Shown: one piece after another, positions 37,402-46,098 of the stretch
How the letters are laid out: each line of letters starts with the position of its first letter
How positions within the stretch are numbered: position 1 is the stretch's first letter
Assembly: GCF_002850255.1 (NCBI RefSeq)
Contig: NZ_CP022522.1
Location: 3,099,125 to 3,163,124, forward strand
Source of the DNA: Pseudoalteromonas sp. NC201
GTDB taxonomy: Bacteria > Pseudomonadota > Gammaproteobacteria > Enterobacterales > Alteromonadaceae
Direction: 5' to 3'
Length of the DNA stretch: 64,000 nucleotides
Made by a program: the position numbers and the translations under genes
Notes under the pieces: generated by a model
Database searches by the model: none
The model's input: the letters and a program-made list of their open reading frames with translations, nothing else
What the model was told of the DNA's origin: nothing

Positions 37402-38532
37402 ATGACGACTGATGCAATTCTAGCCGGAAACCCTTTTACGCTACATAGGTTTCCACTCGATCAAAAAAATCGTAGCTTACAAGCTTGGGATTCAGCCGAC
37501 GAATACCTGTTAGATTATGTCTTTGAACATCACCGCGATGCAAATCGTATTCTCATTCTCAACGATAGTTTTGGCGCATTATGCTGTGCACTTGCTGACA
37601 AGCACTGTACGGTAGTGACCGACTCTTATGTGAGTACCCTCGCCTATGAGTATAATTTAGAGGCCAACGAACTTGCGGACGCTAAGGTTGATGTACTCAC
37701 TAGCATGGATGAGCTGCCAAAAGATATCGATCTGATATTAATAAAAATTCCCAAAAACTCAGGGCTATTGCAAGCGCAACTTGCACAGTTAAGTAAACTG
37801 ACTACAGACATTCCCGTAATTGCGGCTGGCAAAGCAAAAGAAATTCACACCTCAACATTAAAAAGCTTTAGCCACTTTTTGACGGAGCCAACGACTAGCT
37901 TAGCGGTAAAAAAATCGCGTTTAGTGTTCAGCAAGACGTCAGCCAAAGCCATTGATAGTAAATTCCCTGTGTCTTGGCCGCTGGAAAAAACCAATTTTGC
38001 CTTGTCGAATGAAGCAAATGTCTTCTCACGAGATTCTCTTGATATTGGCGCACGTTTTTTTATCAATTACCTTCCTATGGGGAAAAAACCATTGAAGGTC
38101 ATTGATCTCGGCTGTGGTAACGGTGTTATTGGATTGATGACGCTCGCAAAAATGCCAAATGCCACCGTCACCTTTATCGACGAGTCGGCGATGGCTGTGC
38201 ATAGCGCGGAGCAAAATATCGTCAATAACCTACCCGAGCGTGTTGCTGATTGTCAGTTCGTACAAAACGACTGCCTTACGGGTTTTGAAAATTACGGTGC
38301 GGATCTGATACTGTGTAACCCGCCATTCCATCAGGCCAATGCAATCACCGATCACATCGCTTGGCAGATGTTTTTACAAGCTAAGGCAGCGCTTCGCCAT
38401 GGGGGAGAGTTAAGAATTATCGGTAACCGCCACTTGGAATATGACGACAAACTCAAGCGCTTATTCGGTAACAGCAAGACACTAGGCAACAACAAAAAAT
38501 TCACTGTTTTAAGTGCAATAAAAAGGAGCTAA
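37402..38532 (+). CDS. rlmG: 23S rRNA (guanine-N2)-methyltransferase RlmG
   Basis: 376 residues in two halves. The N-terminal half (LQAWDSADEYLL, LILNDSFGALCCALA) is a degenerate methyltransferase fold; the C-terminal half is catalytic, with VIDLGCGNGVIGL near residue 234 and ILCNPPFHQ near 302. Length and N-terminus fit RlmG (G1835 of 23S rRNA) better than the shorter RsmC. It begins a run of four plus-strand genes with very short gaps. Confidence 0.9.
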   Translation: MTTDAILAGNPFTLHRFPLDQKNRSLQAWDSADEYLLDYVFEHHRDANRILILNDSFGALCCALADKHCTVVTDSYVSTLAYEYNLEANELADAKVDVLTSMDELPKDIDLILIKIPKNSGLLQAQLAQLSKLTTDIPVIAAGKAKEIHTSTLKSFSHFLTEPTTSLAVKKSRLVFSKTSAKAIDSKFPVSWPLEKTNFALSNEANVFSRDSLDIGARFFINYLPMGKKPLKVIDLGCGNGVIGLMTLAKMPNATVTFIDESAMAVHSAEQNIVNNLPERVADCQFVQNDCLTGFENYGADLILCNPPFHQANAITDHIAWQMFLQAKAALRHGGELRIIGNRHLEYDDKLKRLFGNSKTLGNNKKFTVLSAIKRS

Positions 38533-38536
38533 CTTC

Positions 38537-39094
38537 ATGCGTTTTTCATTGCTGATTATTCTGCTAACCTTGATACTCGTGGGCTGTGAAAGCTCACCAC
38601 GCAGTGTCATTCTTCATCCGGAATATCAAGGTCCTTCGTCAAACGCGCTTGCCGCCAACGTGGCGGTACAAGTAAACGACCTACGGACTACAAAATACAC
38701 CATTCGCGTGAAGAACCAAGAACCCGCACTTTACGTACCCGATGCTAATTTACCGGTTAACTTCAATCAGGTATTAACGCAAGCACTCACTGCACATGGC
38801 GCGCAAATAACACCGGTTGCAGCAACGCAAGTCACTGTGGATATCAATCGCTTTAAAGCCATTATTGAGGAGTCTTTCTCGACTCACCAAAGTGATGCTG
38901 AAGCTGACGTCACCGTACTGATAAAGCAAGGCACTCGCAGTTTCAAAAAGCAATATAAAGGTAGCGCTAATTTAAATGGTCCACTAAAACACGACCAAGC
39001 TAAAATCGAAGAACAGCTCAACAATCTAGCTCAACAGGTTGTTACTCGAATCATTCAAGATCCTGAATTTATTCAATTTGTGAGAGGAAGTTAA
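38537..39094 (+). CDS. yajG: YajG family lipoprotein
   Basis: 185 residues with a lipobox LILVGC at residue 17. NVAVQVNDLRTTKYTIRVK near residue 45 and the following beta-rich body match the YajG family, envelope lipoproteins of unknown role encoded beside ampG. It begins 4 nt after rlmG and its last base overlaps the next start. Confidence 0.9.
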   Translation: MRFSLLIILLTLILVGCESSPRSVILHPEYQGPSSNALAANVAVQVNDLRTTKYTIRVKNQEPALYVPDANLPVNFNQVLTQALTAHGAQITPVAATQVTVDINRFKAIIEESFSTHQSDAEADVTVLIKQGTRSFKKQYKGSANLNGPLKHDQAKIEEQLNNLAQQVVTRIIQDPEFIQFVRGS

Positions 39095-39711
39095 TGAAAA
39101 AAATAATTCTAAGCTTAACCATCCTATTATTAAGTATGAATGTATTTGCCGAAATGAACGGTAAATTCGTACAAAAGAATAACCTATTCCCTCGAGTTCA
39201 AATCAATACTAGTAAAGGGCCTATTATTGTCGAACTAGACAGATCGAGAGCGCCTATAACAGTAAATAACTTTTTAACTTACGTTATTAACAAAGATTAT
39301 AACGGCTCTGTCTTTCATCGAGTTGAGCGTGATGAAGCCAACGAAAAAGACTTTGTTATCCAAGGTGGAGGTTACGACAAAGAGTACGATGGTATGTTTG
39401 AGCGCGAAGCTATCTTCAATGAAAGCGGTAATGGCTTGAAAAATGATATGTACACCATTGCCATGGCCTACCAAGACAACAAACCACACTCAGGTACTAG
39501 GCAGTTTTTCTTTAATATGGATGACAACGATCACTTGAACCCGGGAAGAGGCTGGGGTTTTGCCGTATTCGGGAACGTCTCTGAAGGTTATGAAACACTG
39601 GACGCAATTATGAAGGTGGAAACCGGCTACAATGAAAAACTTGGCTATACCTTTATACCTAAAGAGCCCGTCATTATTCTTTCAGTTGAAGTATTAAAGC
39701 AGCCAGAGTAA
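39094..39711 (+). CDS. Periplasmic cyclophilin-type peptidyl-prolyl isomerase
   Basis: 205 residues with a cleavable signal peptide ending near NVFAEM. The cyclophilin domain shows ITVNNFLTYV, GSVFHRV (catalytic Arg), FVIQGGGYD, and SGTRQFFFNM; FNESGNGLKNDMYTIAMA replaces the usual N-G-L-x-N-x-R-G-T-I stretch. Relatives are PpiA-type enzymes that help fold outer-membrane and periplasmic proteins. It sits between yajG and ampG with 1-9 nt spacing. Confidence 0.92.
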   Translation: MKKIILSLTILLLSMNVFAEMNGKFVQKNNLFPRVQINTSKGPIIVELDRSRAPITVNNFLTYVINKDYNGSVFHRVERDEANEKDFVIQGGGYDKEYDGMFEREAIFNESGNGLKNDMYTIAMAYQDNKPHSGTRQFFFNMDDNDHLNPGRGWGFAVFGNVSEGYETLDAIMKVETGYNEKLGYTFIPKEPVIILSVEVLKQPE

Positions 39712-39720
39712 TTACCTTTT

Positions 39721-41106
39721 ATGTTGATATCATCTAGCTTTTCGCAATATCTCGGTTATTACAAAGACAAACGTCTATTAACTGTCTTTGCTTTTGGAAT
39801 AAGTAGCGGTTTTCCTTGGGTATTGATTGGCTCTGTGATGTCAGCTTGGCTTAAAGATGAAGGGTTAAGCCGTAGCACCATTGGCCTATTTGGCCTAGTA
39901 TATGGTGCCTATACAATCAACTTTTTGTGGTCCCCACTCGTTGACCGAATAAAAATCCCCCTACTGTACAATCGCTTAGGGCAACGACGAAGTTGGATAG
40001 CAGGTTGTCAGTTTATTATTATTATTGCCACCTTTGCATTAGCCACTATTTCAATTAAAGACCATCTTTCACATGCCGCATTATTGTGCTTTATTATTGC
40101 GTTATTTTCAGCTACCCAAGATATTGCAATAGATGCTTATCGCATCGACATTTTACCAGAAGACGAAAGTGAAAAGGCAACGGCAGCGGCAGCGATGGCG
40201 ACTTCAGGTTGGTGGTCTGGCTATGCCTTACTTGGTGCAATTCCATTCTTTATGGCTGATTTACCCGGCTTTAGTTGGCCCATTATCTATCAGATGCTAA
40301 GCGTCATCGTAGTGTGTTTATTAGTTGTCACTTTGTTGGCAAAAGAACCAAAATCTCATCGGGAGCAAGTACAAGCACAGCTACAGAAGAGTTACGAGCA
40401 TAAACTTAACCACAGCGCATCATCAAATGCTTCTAAAAAGATCTATGCCTGGCTTGCTGTGACTCTGGTTGAACCCTTTAAGCGATTTTTTGAAAAGAAT
40501 GGGGTTAAAACTGCATGTGCACTACTCGCCTTTATTTTCCTATTTAAGATAGGAGAAGCTTTCTTAGCCCGTATGTCCATCGTATTTTATAAAGAAGTGG
40601 GGTTTTCAAACACCCAAATTGGGCAATATTCTAAGCTTGGTACCGGTGTGATCACTATCGTATTTGCTTTTCTTGGCAGTATCTTTAACCATAAATACGG
40701 TATCGTAAAGGGCTTATTTATTAGCGGCGTTGCTATGGCCGCATCAAATTTAATGTTCTCTTGGATTGCAATTGCAGGACCTAAAGAACACCTTTACGCA
40801 CTGGCAATTGTAGTGGATGGCTTTACCCAAGCTTGGTCACTAGTAGCGATGGTAGCATTTATTTCTATGCTCTGTGATAGAGCTTTTAGCGCAACCCACT
40901 ATGCCTTACTTGCATCACTTGGCAGTTTAGGCCGTACTGTGCTGTCTGGCTATAGTGGTTTTGTGATAGATGATTTGCTTGGAGGTAATTGGGCACTCTT
41001 CTTCGCGCTAACTGCGCTTATGGTGCTTCCGTCGTTATTGTTTTTATATTTAATTCGGCACAAGCTTTATGCTATTGAAAAGGCGTATCATGCTAACAAA
41101 GACTAG
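39721..41106 (+). CDS. ampG: AmpG-type muropeptide permease (MFS)
   Basis: 461 residues, about twelve membrane helices. FGISSGFPWVLIGSVMSAWLKDEG near residue 26 and FSATQDIAIDAYRI near 135 are AmpG signatures. AmpG imports anhydro-muropeptides for cell-wall recycling and can feed beta-lactamase induction. It is the last gene of the rlmG-yajG-cyclophilin-ampG run, with a hairpin following. Confidence 0.93.
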   Translation: MLISSSFSQYLGYYKDKRLLTVFAFGISSGFPWVLIGSVMSAWLKDEGLSRSTIGLFGLVYGAYTINFLWSPLVDRIKIPLLYNRLGQRRSWIAGCQFIIIIATFALATISIKDHLSHAALLCFIIALFSATQDIAIDAYRIDILPEDESEKATAAAAMATSGWWSGYALLGAIPFFMADLPGFSWPIIYQMLSVIVVCLLVVTLLAKEPKSHREQVQAQLQKSYEHKLNHSASSNASKKIYAWLAVTLVEPFKRFFEKNGVKTACALLAFIFLFKIGEAFLARMSIVFYKEVGFSNTQIGQYSKLGTGVITIVFAFLGSIFNHKYGIVKGLFISGVAMAASNLMFSWIAIAGPKEHLYALAIVVDGFTQAWSLVAMVAFISMLCDRAFSATHYALLASLGSLGRTVLSGYSGFVIDDLLGGNWALFFALTALMVLPSLLFLYLIRHKLYAIEKAYHANKD

Positions 41107-41131
41107 AGGTGCAGGTCCTTGCACCTTTTAC
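41107..41131 (+). terminator. ampG terminator
   Basis: AGGTGCA pairs with TGCACCT across a 6-nt loop and is followed by TTT. Confidence 0.75.
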
Positions 41132-41150
41132 GTTTTTGCTAACTAAACGC

Positions 41151-41393
41151 TTATTGATCTTCTTTGATTAGCTGTAAGCCCTCATAAGGATCAACTTCTA
41201 ACGCTTCGCAGTAACGTAAAAACTCAATGACATCCAATCGACGCTCTTGGTTTTCAATTTTACCGATGAATGAATGAGGCGTACCCAACACCTGCGCAAG
41301 ACTACGCATTGTGTGACCTTTCTCGTGGCGCTTTGATTTTAGCCACTTCGTTAGTTTGCCGTTTTCTTCAGAAGAAACCGTTTTACCCATCAT
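41151..41393 (-). CDS. Small Xre-type helix-turn-helix regulator
   Basis: 80 residues, essentially one HTH_3 domain: WLKSKRHEKGHTMRSLAQVLG then TPHSFIGKIENQERRLDVIEF as the helix-turn-helix, with FLRYCEALEVDPYEGLQLI closing the fold. GTAGGAG precedes the ATG with slightly long spacing. Two inverted 8-mers lie just upstream, as expected for self-control. Targets are unknown. Confidence 0.9.
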   Translation of the reverse strand: MMGKTVSSEENGKLTKWLKSKRHEKGHTMRSLAQVLGTPHSFIGKIENQERRLDVIEFLRYCEALEVDPYEGLQLIKEDQ

Positions 41394-41861
41394 AATTAAA
41401 CATCTCCTACTAGATGAAAGACTAAATTATCTAAATGAAATATGCCCGTCTCATTTAGCTATTATCTAAATATTACAGTTGTAGCTTATCGAAGAACTCT
41501 ACAATGCAAAATGTTAAGCCTGTATGAACTCAGCACTTTGTCTTTAGAACTCGATCAAGCCTACAGTTTACCCCGAATGCGGTACAACTTACCAGCTAGC
41601 TGCGATAAATTGTGCCAAACCAGTGACACGTAGACAAAATGTTAACTTGTCCCTATGTACCCAATTAGGTATAGACTAAAACACGCGTAACACCTAATTA
41701 ATTTTTACTTTTTATTAATTCATTAAGGGTTGTAATATCCAGTAACACTTTAACAAATTTTTTAAAAAATGTACCAGTATTTGAAATAAATTATTTTTCT
41801 TTAAAAAATAAAAACTTACAGCTAACATTTACTAAGTGGTTAAAAAAGAGGCTATTACTAG
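41394..41861. other. Intergenic region between the Xre gene and the small membrane protein
   Basis: A 468-nt, increasingly AT-rich region. It has the candidate operator near its left end and A/T runs around 41750-41810. The open frame at 41442-41633 has no ribosome site and no recognisable protein features, so I do not call it. Nothing else is apparent. Confidence 0.5.
41431..41458. promoter_or_regulatory. Candidate operator of the Xre regulator
   Basis: CTAAATGA (41431-41438) and TCATTTAG (41451-41458) are perfectly inverted with a 12-nt spacer, 38 nt upstream of the regulator start. A further ATCTAAAT lies at about 41464-41471, partly repeating the half-site. Confidence 0.5.
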
Positions 41862-42038
41862 ATGATTCGATTACTGTTTTTACTGCCAATTCTATTGTGC
41901 TTAGGCTGGGTTTACTTCCTTCGTTCAAACGGCGTGCCGCTTAAGCAAGGGAAAAAAGGCTTTATCTACATCTTAGTATTTTCATCTTTTGTTTTAGGTT
42001 TTTTTGTCTTAATGATGTATCTAACAGGTAGTTTGTGA
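41862..42038 (+). CDS. Small membrane protein, 58 residues
   Basis: Two hydrophobic helices (about 3-20 and 36-55) flank a basic loop RSNGVPLKQGKKG. AAGAGG lies 11 nt before the ATG. The protein begins MIRLLFLLPILLCLGWVYFL. It ends just before a good hairpin. It looks like a real two-helix inner-membrane protein of unknown role; similar short proteins are common near erpA in marine gammaproteobacteria as far as I can judge, which is unverified. Confidence 0.65.
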   Translation: MIRLLFLLPILLCLGWVYFLRSNGVPLKQGKKGFIYILVFSSFVLGFFVLMMYLTGSL

Positions 42039-42073
42039 AAAATAAAGCAAATTGAGTTTTGATGGGCAGAAAC

Positions 42074-42104
42074 AAAAAGAGCCATGACAAAAGCATGACT
42101 CTTT
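42074..42104. terminator. Bidirectional terminator between the small membrane protein gene and erpA
   Basis: AAAGAGCCATG pairs with CATGACTCTTT (one mismatch). On the minus strand TTTTT follows, so it is strongest as the erpA terminator. Confidence 0.85.
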
Positions 42105-42133
42105 AGCTTAGCAGAACGTAGTGCGAATAATGT

Positions 42134-42472
42134 CTAGACGCTGAAACTTGCACCACAGCCACAAGTGGTTGTTGCATTGGGATTATTCACAAAGAAACGT
42201 GCGCCCTCAAGCCCTTCGGTATAATCTACGATACCGTCAATTAGATACTGAATACTCATTGGATCGACAACCATAGTGACACCGTTTTTTACGATTTCCA
42301 AATCACCTGGATTTACTTTTTCATCGAAAGTGAAACCATATTGAAAGCCTGAGCAACCGCCACCCGTTACATACACGCGTAGCTTAAGATTGGCATTCTC
42401 TTCTTCTTCAATAAGTTCCTTTACGCGGCTTGCAGCAGCGTCAGAAAACTGAATTGGTAATTGTTCAGACAT
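42134..42472 (-). CDS. erpA: Iron-sulfur cluster insertion protein ErpA
   Basis: 112 residues, an A-type carrier. The three cluster-binding Cys are in [11 protein letters not shown] near residue 39 and CGCGASFSV at the C-terminus. ErpA passes Fe-S clusters to apo-proteins, among them isoprenoid synthesis enzymes. It is transcribed alone and diverges from the CLC gene; in many gammaproteobacteria it is near hemL, as here (about 4 kb away). Confidence 0.96.
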   Translation of the reverse strand: MSEQLPIQFSDAAASRVKELIEEEENANLKLRVYVTGGGCSGFQYGFTFDEKVNPGDLEIVKNGVTMVVDPMSIQYLIDGIVDYTEGLEGARFFVNNPNATTTCGCGASFSV

Positions 42473-42799
42473 AGATTTAGACCCCTAATCCTGTAATCTG
42501 CAAATTATCTAATACCTGAGTATTTTAATCAAGTATAGCGTTTGTACCAGTCACATTTGTTAAGCTACCTCTTTTTAAAGAAAAAGAGAGCCCCATTGAT
42601 TACACCGCAAAATTTTTCTATTTTTTCCCATCGAGAAACTTTTAACTCTATGTGCTGCAAACTTATGCGCCCATATTGATATAAATTGGTAATAGCACGT
42701 TTAACCAAGGAAAATATGACTATTGCCTTAGTTAAGTTGCGTTGGCACAAGGACTTAGTATAAAAAATTTGATATTCTTAAACGGTTTACTATTGTGGA
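42473..42799. other. Divergent promoter region between erpA and the CLC gene
   Basis: A 327-nt region with one perfect hairpin, CTCTTTTT (42569-42576) / AAAAAGAG (42581-42588), 97-116 nt upstream of erpA. No IscR-type site could be confirmed by eye and no small gene is apparent. Confidence 0.45.
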
Positions 42800-44491
42800 A
42801 TGACGTTCATGTCGTTGGATACATTAAGACGAAGCCTTGCAAAACCTAAAACTTCAGCGCAACTGTGCCTACTTGGTGCCGGTGCAGGCCTGCTTGCAGC
42901 GATACTTATCATTGCTTTTCGTCTTACTATTGAATTAATCCAAGGCACATTTCTCGATAAACCAGATGACTTTACTGAGCTTTCTGAGCTACATCGACTA
43001 TTTTTGCCTGTCCTTGCCGCGCTACTCATCGCTGTCTTTGCTGCTTTGACAGGGTTTAAGCACTACCGTTTGGGCATTCCATATGTGATCAATCGGATCA
43101 AACACCACTACGGTCATATGCCAATTTGGAATTCTGCCAACCAGTTTTTTGGTGGTGCTGTTGCTTTGATCAGTGGTTTCTCTGTTGGTCGAGAAGGACC
43201 ATCTGTACACATGGGGGCTACAGCTGCAAGCGTTTTATCAGAGCGTTTACATCTACCACTCAATGCTGCGCGAACTTTGGCCGGATGCGGTGTAGCTGCA
43301 GGTATTGCCGCCTCATTTAATACCCCACTCGCGGCAGTGATATTCGTCATGGAAGTCGTGCTCCGGGAGTATAAAATCCACATTTTCGTTCCCGTGATGT
43401 TGGCTTCAGTGATCGGTGCGATGAGCACACAATATGTGTTTGGTAACAGTTCCGAGCTGGCACTAATTCATATCACCCCGTTGAGTTTTTGGCATTACCC
43501 TTATTTAATTATTTGTGGTGCAGCATTAGGGGCAGTTGCTTTTGCCTTTAATCAAAATCTAATGCTGATCATCAAAACTTTTAAGCCCATCAGTATGTTT
43601 CCTCGTCTTCTATTAGCGGGTTTAATTGCGGGATTAATTGGCTATGCCGTACCAGGGGCCATGGGCTCAGGTATGAGCGCTATCACCCAAGCAGTTGAAT
43701 CTCCGCATAACTTACAACTACTTACCACAATTTTGATTGCCAAGCTGATGGCAACTTTATTTGCGATTGGACTTGGTATTCCCGGTGGTATTATTGGTCC
43801 AGTGATTGGGCTTGGGGTTATCATGGGCACCTTAATGTCTTTCTTTGCCCAGTTTATAGAGCCAAGCGTTGATGTTGCAGGAACTTATGGTGTACTCGGT
43901 ATGGCAGGCTTACTTGCTGCGACTTTGCACGCCCCGCTTGCTGCGCTTACTGCGGTGATGGAGCTGACTTCAAACCCAAAAATAATCGTTCCAGCTATGC
44001 TGGTGATCACCACCGCTTACGTTACGGCTTTACAGGCGTTTGGCAATCGCTCCATTTTTATTCAACAACTGGACTTTCAAGGACTACCTTACCAAGTATC
44101 GCCCGCAAAAGAGGCATTGCAGAAAGTGGGGATAGTGGCTGAGATGGATGAGAATTTTAAACTGCTCTATTCCGACGACAAAGAGCAAATAAAAGAAACC
44201 CTATCCGCGGTTGATAGCCAAACACCGCTTATTGTTTATGACGAACAAAGCGGCTACCGCTTAGCCGAATACGATTTGAACTTAATCTCCGAGGGCAGCG
44301 TATCGGTCTCTTATATCGAGCTGCAAGGATTAAGCACACAAGCGACCTTAGCAGATGCTTTTGATGTGCTAAAAGATAAACGTTCAGGCGCGGTGTATAT
44401 ATACAATCAAAAGGATGATAAACAAATACTTGGATTATTGCGATGGGACCAAATTCGTCACATACTCACCACCAGAAACAGTTTACTCTAG
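42800..44491 (+). CDS. CLC-family chloride channel/antiporter
   Basis: 563 residues. About ten or more membrane helices to residue 400, with GREGPSVHMGA near residue 131 (gating Glu), GVAAGIAASFNTPLAAV near 168 and GLGIPGGIIGP near 325, the three ion-path segments of CLC proteins. A cytoplasmic tail of about 150 residues has CBS-like pieces (TLADAFDVLKDKRSGAVYIYN). The tail distinguishes it from E. coli ClcA. Whether it is a channel or an H+/Cl- exchanger is not settled by sequence alone. ATG 42800 or 42812 could be the start. Confidence 0.9.
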   Translation: MTFMSLDTLRRSLAKPKTSAQLCLLGAGAGLLAAILIIAFRLTIELIQGTFLDKPDDFTELSELHRLFLPVLAALLIAVFAALTGFKHYRLGIPYVINRIKHHYGHMPIWNSANQFFGGAVALISGFSVGREGPSVHMGATAASVLSERLHLPLNAARTLAGCGVAAGIAASFNTPLAAVIFVMEVVLREYKIHIFVPVMLASVIGAMSTQYVFGNSSELALIHITPLSFWHYPYLIICGAALGAVAFAFNQNLMLIIKTFKPISMFPRLLLAGLIAGLIGYAVPGAMGSGMSAITQAVESPHNLQLLTTILIAKLMATLFAIGLGIPGGIIGPVIGLGVIMGTLMSFFAQFIEPSVDVAGTYGVLGMAGLLAATLHAPLAALTAVMELTSNPKIIVPAMLVITTAYVTALQAFGNRSIFIQQLDFQGLPYQVSPAKEALQKVGIVAEMDENFKLLYSDDKEQIKETLSAVDSQTPLIVYDEQSGYRLAEYDLNLISEGSVSVSYIELQGLSTQATLADAFDVLKDKRSGAVYIYNQKDDKQILGLLRWDQIRHILTTRNSLL

Positions 44492-44511
44492 CCTAAAAAG
44501 TGGAATTTATA

Positions 44512-44946
44512 ATGAGCTTATTGCTAACGTATAAAGCCTTACATATCTTTTTTATGATTGCCTGGTTTGCAGGGATTTTTTATCTGCCACGCCTCTTTGT
44601 ATACCACGCGATGACTGAAGAAAAATCTTGCAGCTCAATGCTCAAAATCATGGAGCGCCGCCTACTCTATTTTGTAACCCCATTTGCTATTCTCACCGCT
44701 GTGTTTGGGGTCTTAACGATTACAGAATACGGACGCGAATGGTTTAAGCACAGTATGTGGCTGCACTACAAGCTGACTTTAGTGATTTTACTTTATATTT
44801 ATCATGGCTATTGCTTTAAATTGCTTGCCGATTTCAAACATGATCGCAATCGTAAAAGTGACAAGTTCTATCGTTTTTTCAACGAATTTCCCGTGCTAAT
44901 CCTATTAGCCATTGTCTTTCTTGCCGTTTTAAAACCTGCACTGTAA
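44512..44946 (+). CDS. hemJ: HemJ-type protoporphyrinogen oxidase
   Basis: 144 residues from the ATG at 44512 with AGTGGA upstream. Four membrane helices. The conserved His in KALHIFFMIAWFAG near residue 11 and Lys in HYKLTLVILLY near 88 are the residues linked to heme binding and activity in HemJ (UPF0093). It oxidises protoporphyrinogen IX in the penultimate step of heme synthesis in organisms lacking HemY/HemG. It starts 20 nt after the CLC gene, and hemL lies 1.2 kb downstream, supporting the assignment. Confidence 0.88.
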   Translation: MSLLLTYKALHIFFMIAWFAGIFYLPRLFVYHAMTEEKSCSSMLKIMERRLLYFVTPFAILTAVFGVLTITEYGREWFKHSMWLHYKLTLVILLYIYHGYCFKLLADFKHDRNRKSDKFYRFFNEFPVLILLAIVFLAVLKPAL

Positions 44947-44964
44947 CCGTGCATTATTGGGGGT

Positions 44965-44989
44965 ACTTGGGTATAATATGCGCCCAAGT
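44965..44989 (+). promoter_or_regulatory. pyrB promoter with inverted repeat around the -10 box
   Basis: TATAAT at 44972-44977 is a perfect -10 box, followed by a GC-rich stretch (GCGCCC) like the discriminators of stringently controlled promoters. ACTTGGG (44965-44971) and CCCAAGT (44983-44989) are perfectly inverted around it. No good -35 is visible. Confidence 0.5.
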
Positions 44990-45069
44990 AACCGCCCACA
45001 ATCTGCGTGTTATCTGGTTGGGTAAGCGACCTGCAACCCGGTAGTCAATTTGTCTTTAGGAATCGCCAA

Positions 45070-46086
45070 ATGTTCAGTTTCCAAGGTGAAAACATTCTTT
45101 CTGTCAATCAATTAGACAGGGATTCTATTGAACACATCTTCTCCATTGCCAAAAAAATGGAACCCTATGCTAAAAAGCAAAAACGTACCCAAGTACTCAA
45201 TGGGGCGATTTTGGCAAATCTATTCTTTGAACCAAGTACGAGAACACGCGTAAGTTTCGGCACCGCATTTAACCTGCTCGGCGGCCTAGTCCGTGAAACC
45301 ACAGGTATGCAAAGCTCAGCACTGACAAAAGGCGAATCTTTGTATGATACCGCCCGTGTGATTTCCGCTTATGCTGACGCGGTGGCAATGCGCCACCCAG
45401 ATGCAGGTTCAGTAGCCGAGTTTGCAACCGGTTCCGATGTTCCTGTCATAAACGGGGGCGATGGCCCTAATGAGCACCCTACCCAAGCTCTGTTGGACTT
45501 ACTGACAATTGACCGAGAGCTTAGCCGCTTTGGTACTGGAATTGATAACATGCACATCGCCCTAGTCGGGGATTTAAAATACGGCCGCACCGTGCATTCT
45601 TTATCAAAGTTACTTAGCCACTACAAAGATATCCACTTTACAATGGTTGCACCGGATGGCTTACAAATGCCTCAGTCAATTTTAGATGTCGTAGACAATG
45701 CCGGTCACCGTATCGAAGTCGTGTCTAAGATGGAAGGCAATTTAGCTGCCGATATCGTTTACCAGACCCGTATTCAAGAAGAGCGTTTCCCTTCCCAAGA
45801 AGAAGCAAACAAATACCGTGGTGGCTTTAGGATCAGCCAAGCGATTTATGACGCTCACTGTAAACCTAGCTCAGTATTAATGCACCCGTTACCTCGCGAC
45901 AGCCGTAGCGATGCAAACGAGCTAGACAACGACCTAAATAATAACGACAACCTAGCTATCTTCCGCCAAGTTCAAAATGGTGTATTGATCCGTATGGCAC
46001 TTTTTGCCCTAACGCTAGGTGTTGAAAACCAAGTGGAAAAACACGAGGTAGAAGTACCTTGGTTTAGCCGCAAACGTGAAAGCTAA
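45070..46086 (+). CDS. pyrB: Aspartate carbamoyltransferase catalytic chain
   Basis: 338 residues from the ATG at 45070 (MFSFQGENIL), with GGA 8 nt before; the open frame extends upstream without family support. FFEPSTRTRVSF near residue 55 binds carbamoyl phosphate; MRHPDAGS near 110 and HPLPRDSRSDAN near 275 complete the site. It catalyses the first committed step of pyrimidine synthesis. No regulatory subunit gene (pyrI) is adjacent, so the enzyme may be unregulated by nucleotides or use a partner elsewhere. hemL follows after 12 nt. Confidence 0.95.
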   Translation: MFSFQGENILSVNQLDRDSIEHIFSIAKKMEPYAKKQKRTQVLNGAILANLFFEPSTRTRVSFGTAFNLLGGLVRETTGMQSSALTKGESLYDTARVISAYADAVAMRHPDAGSVAEFATGSDVPVINGGDGPNEHPTQALLDLLTIDRELSRFGTGIDNMHIALVGDLKYGRTVHSLSKLLSHYKDIHFTMVAPDGLQMPQSILDVVDNAGHRIEVVSKMEGNLAADIVYQTRIQEERFPSQEEANKYRGGFRISQAIYDAHCKPSSVLMHPLPRDSRSDANELDNDLNNNDNLAIFRQVQNGVLIRMALFALTLGVENQVEKHEVEVPWFSRKRES

Positions 46087-46098
46087 AAAGGATCGACA

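Noticed and set aside
45007..45069. N-terminal extension of PyrB
   Set aside because: The extension is absent from the family start; it is the leader between promoter and ATG at 45070.
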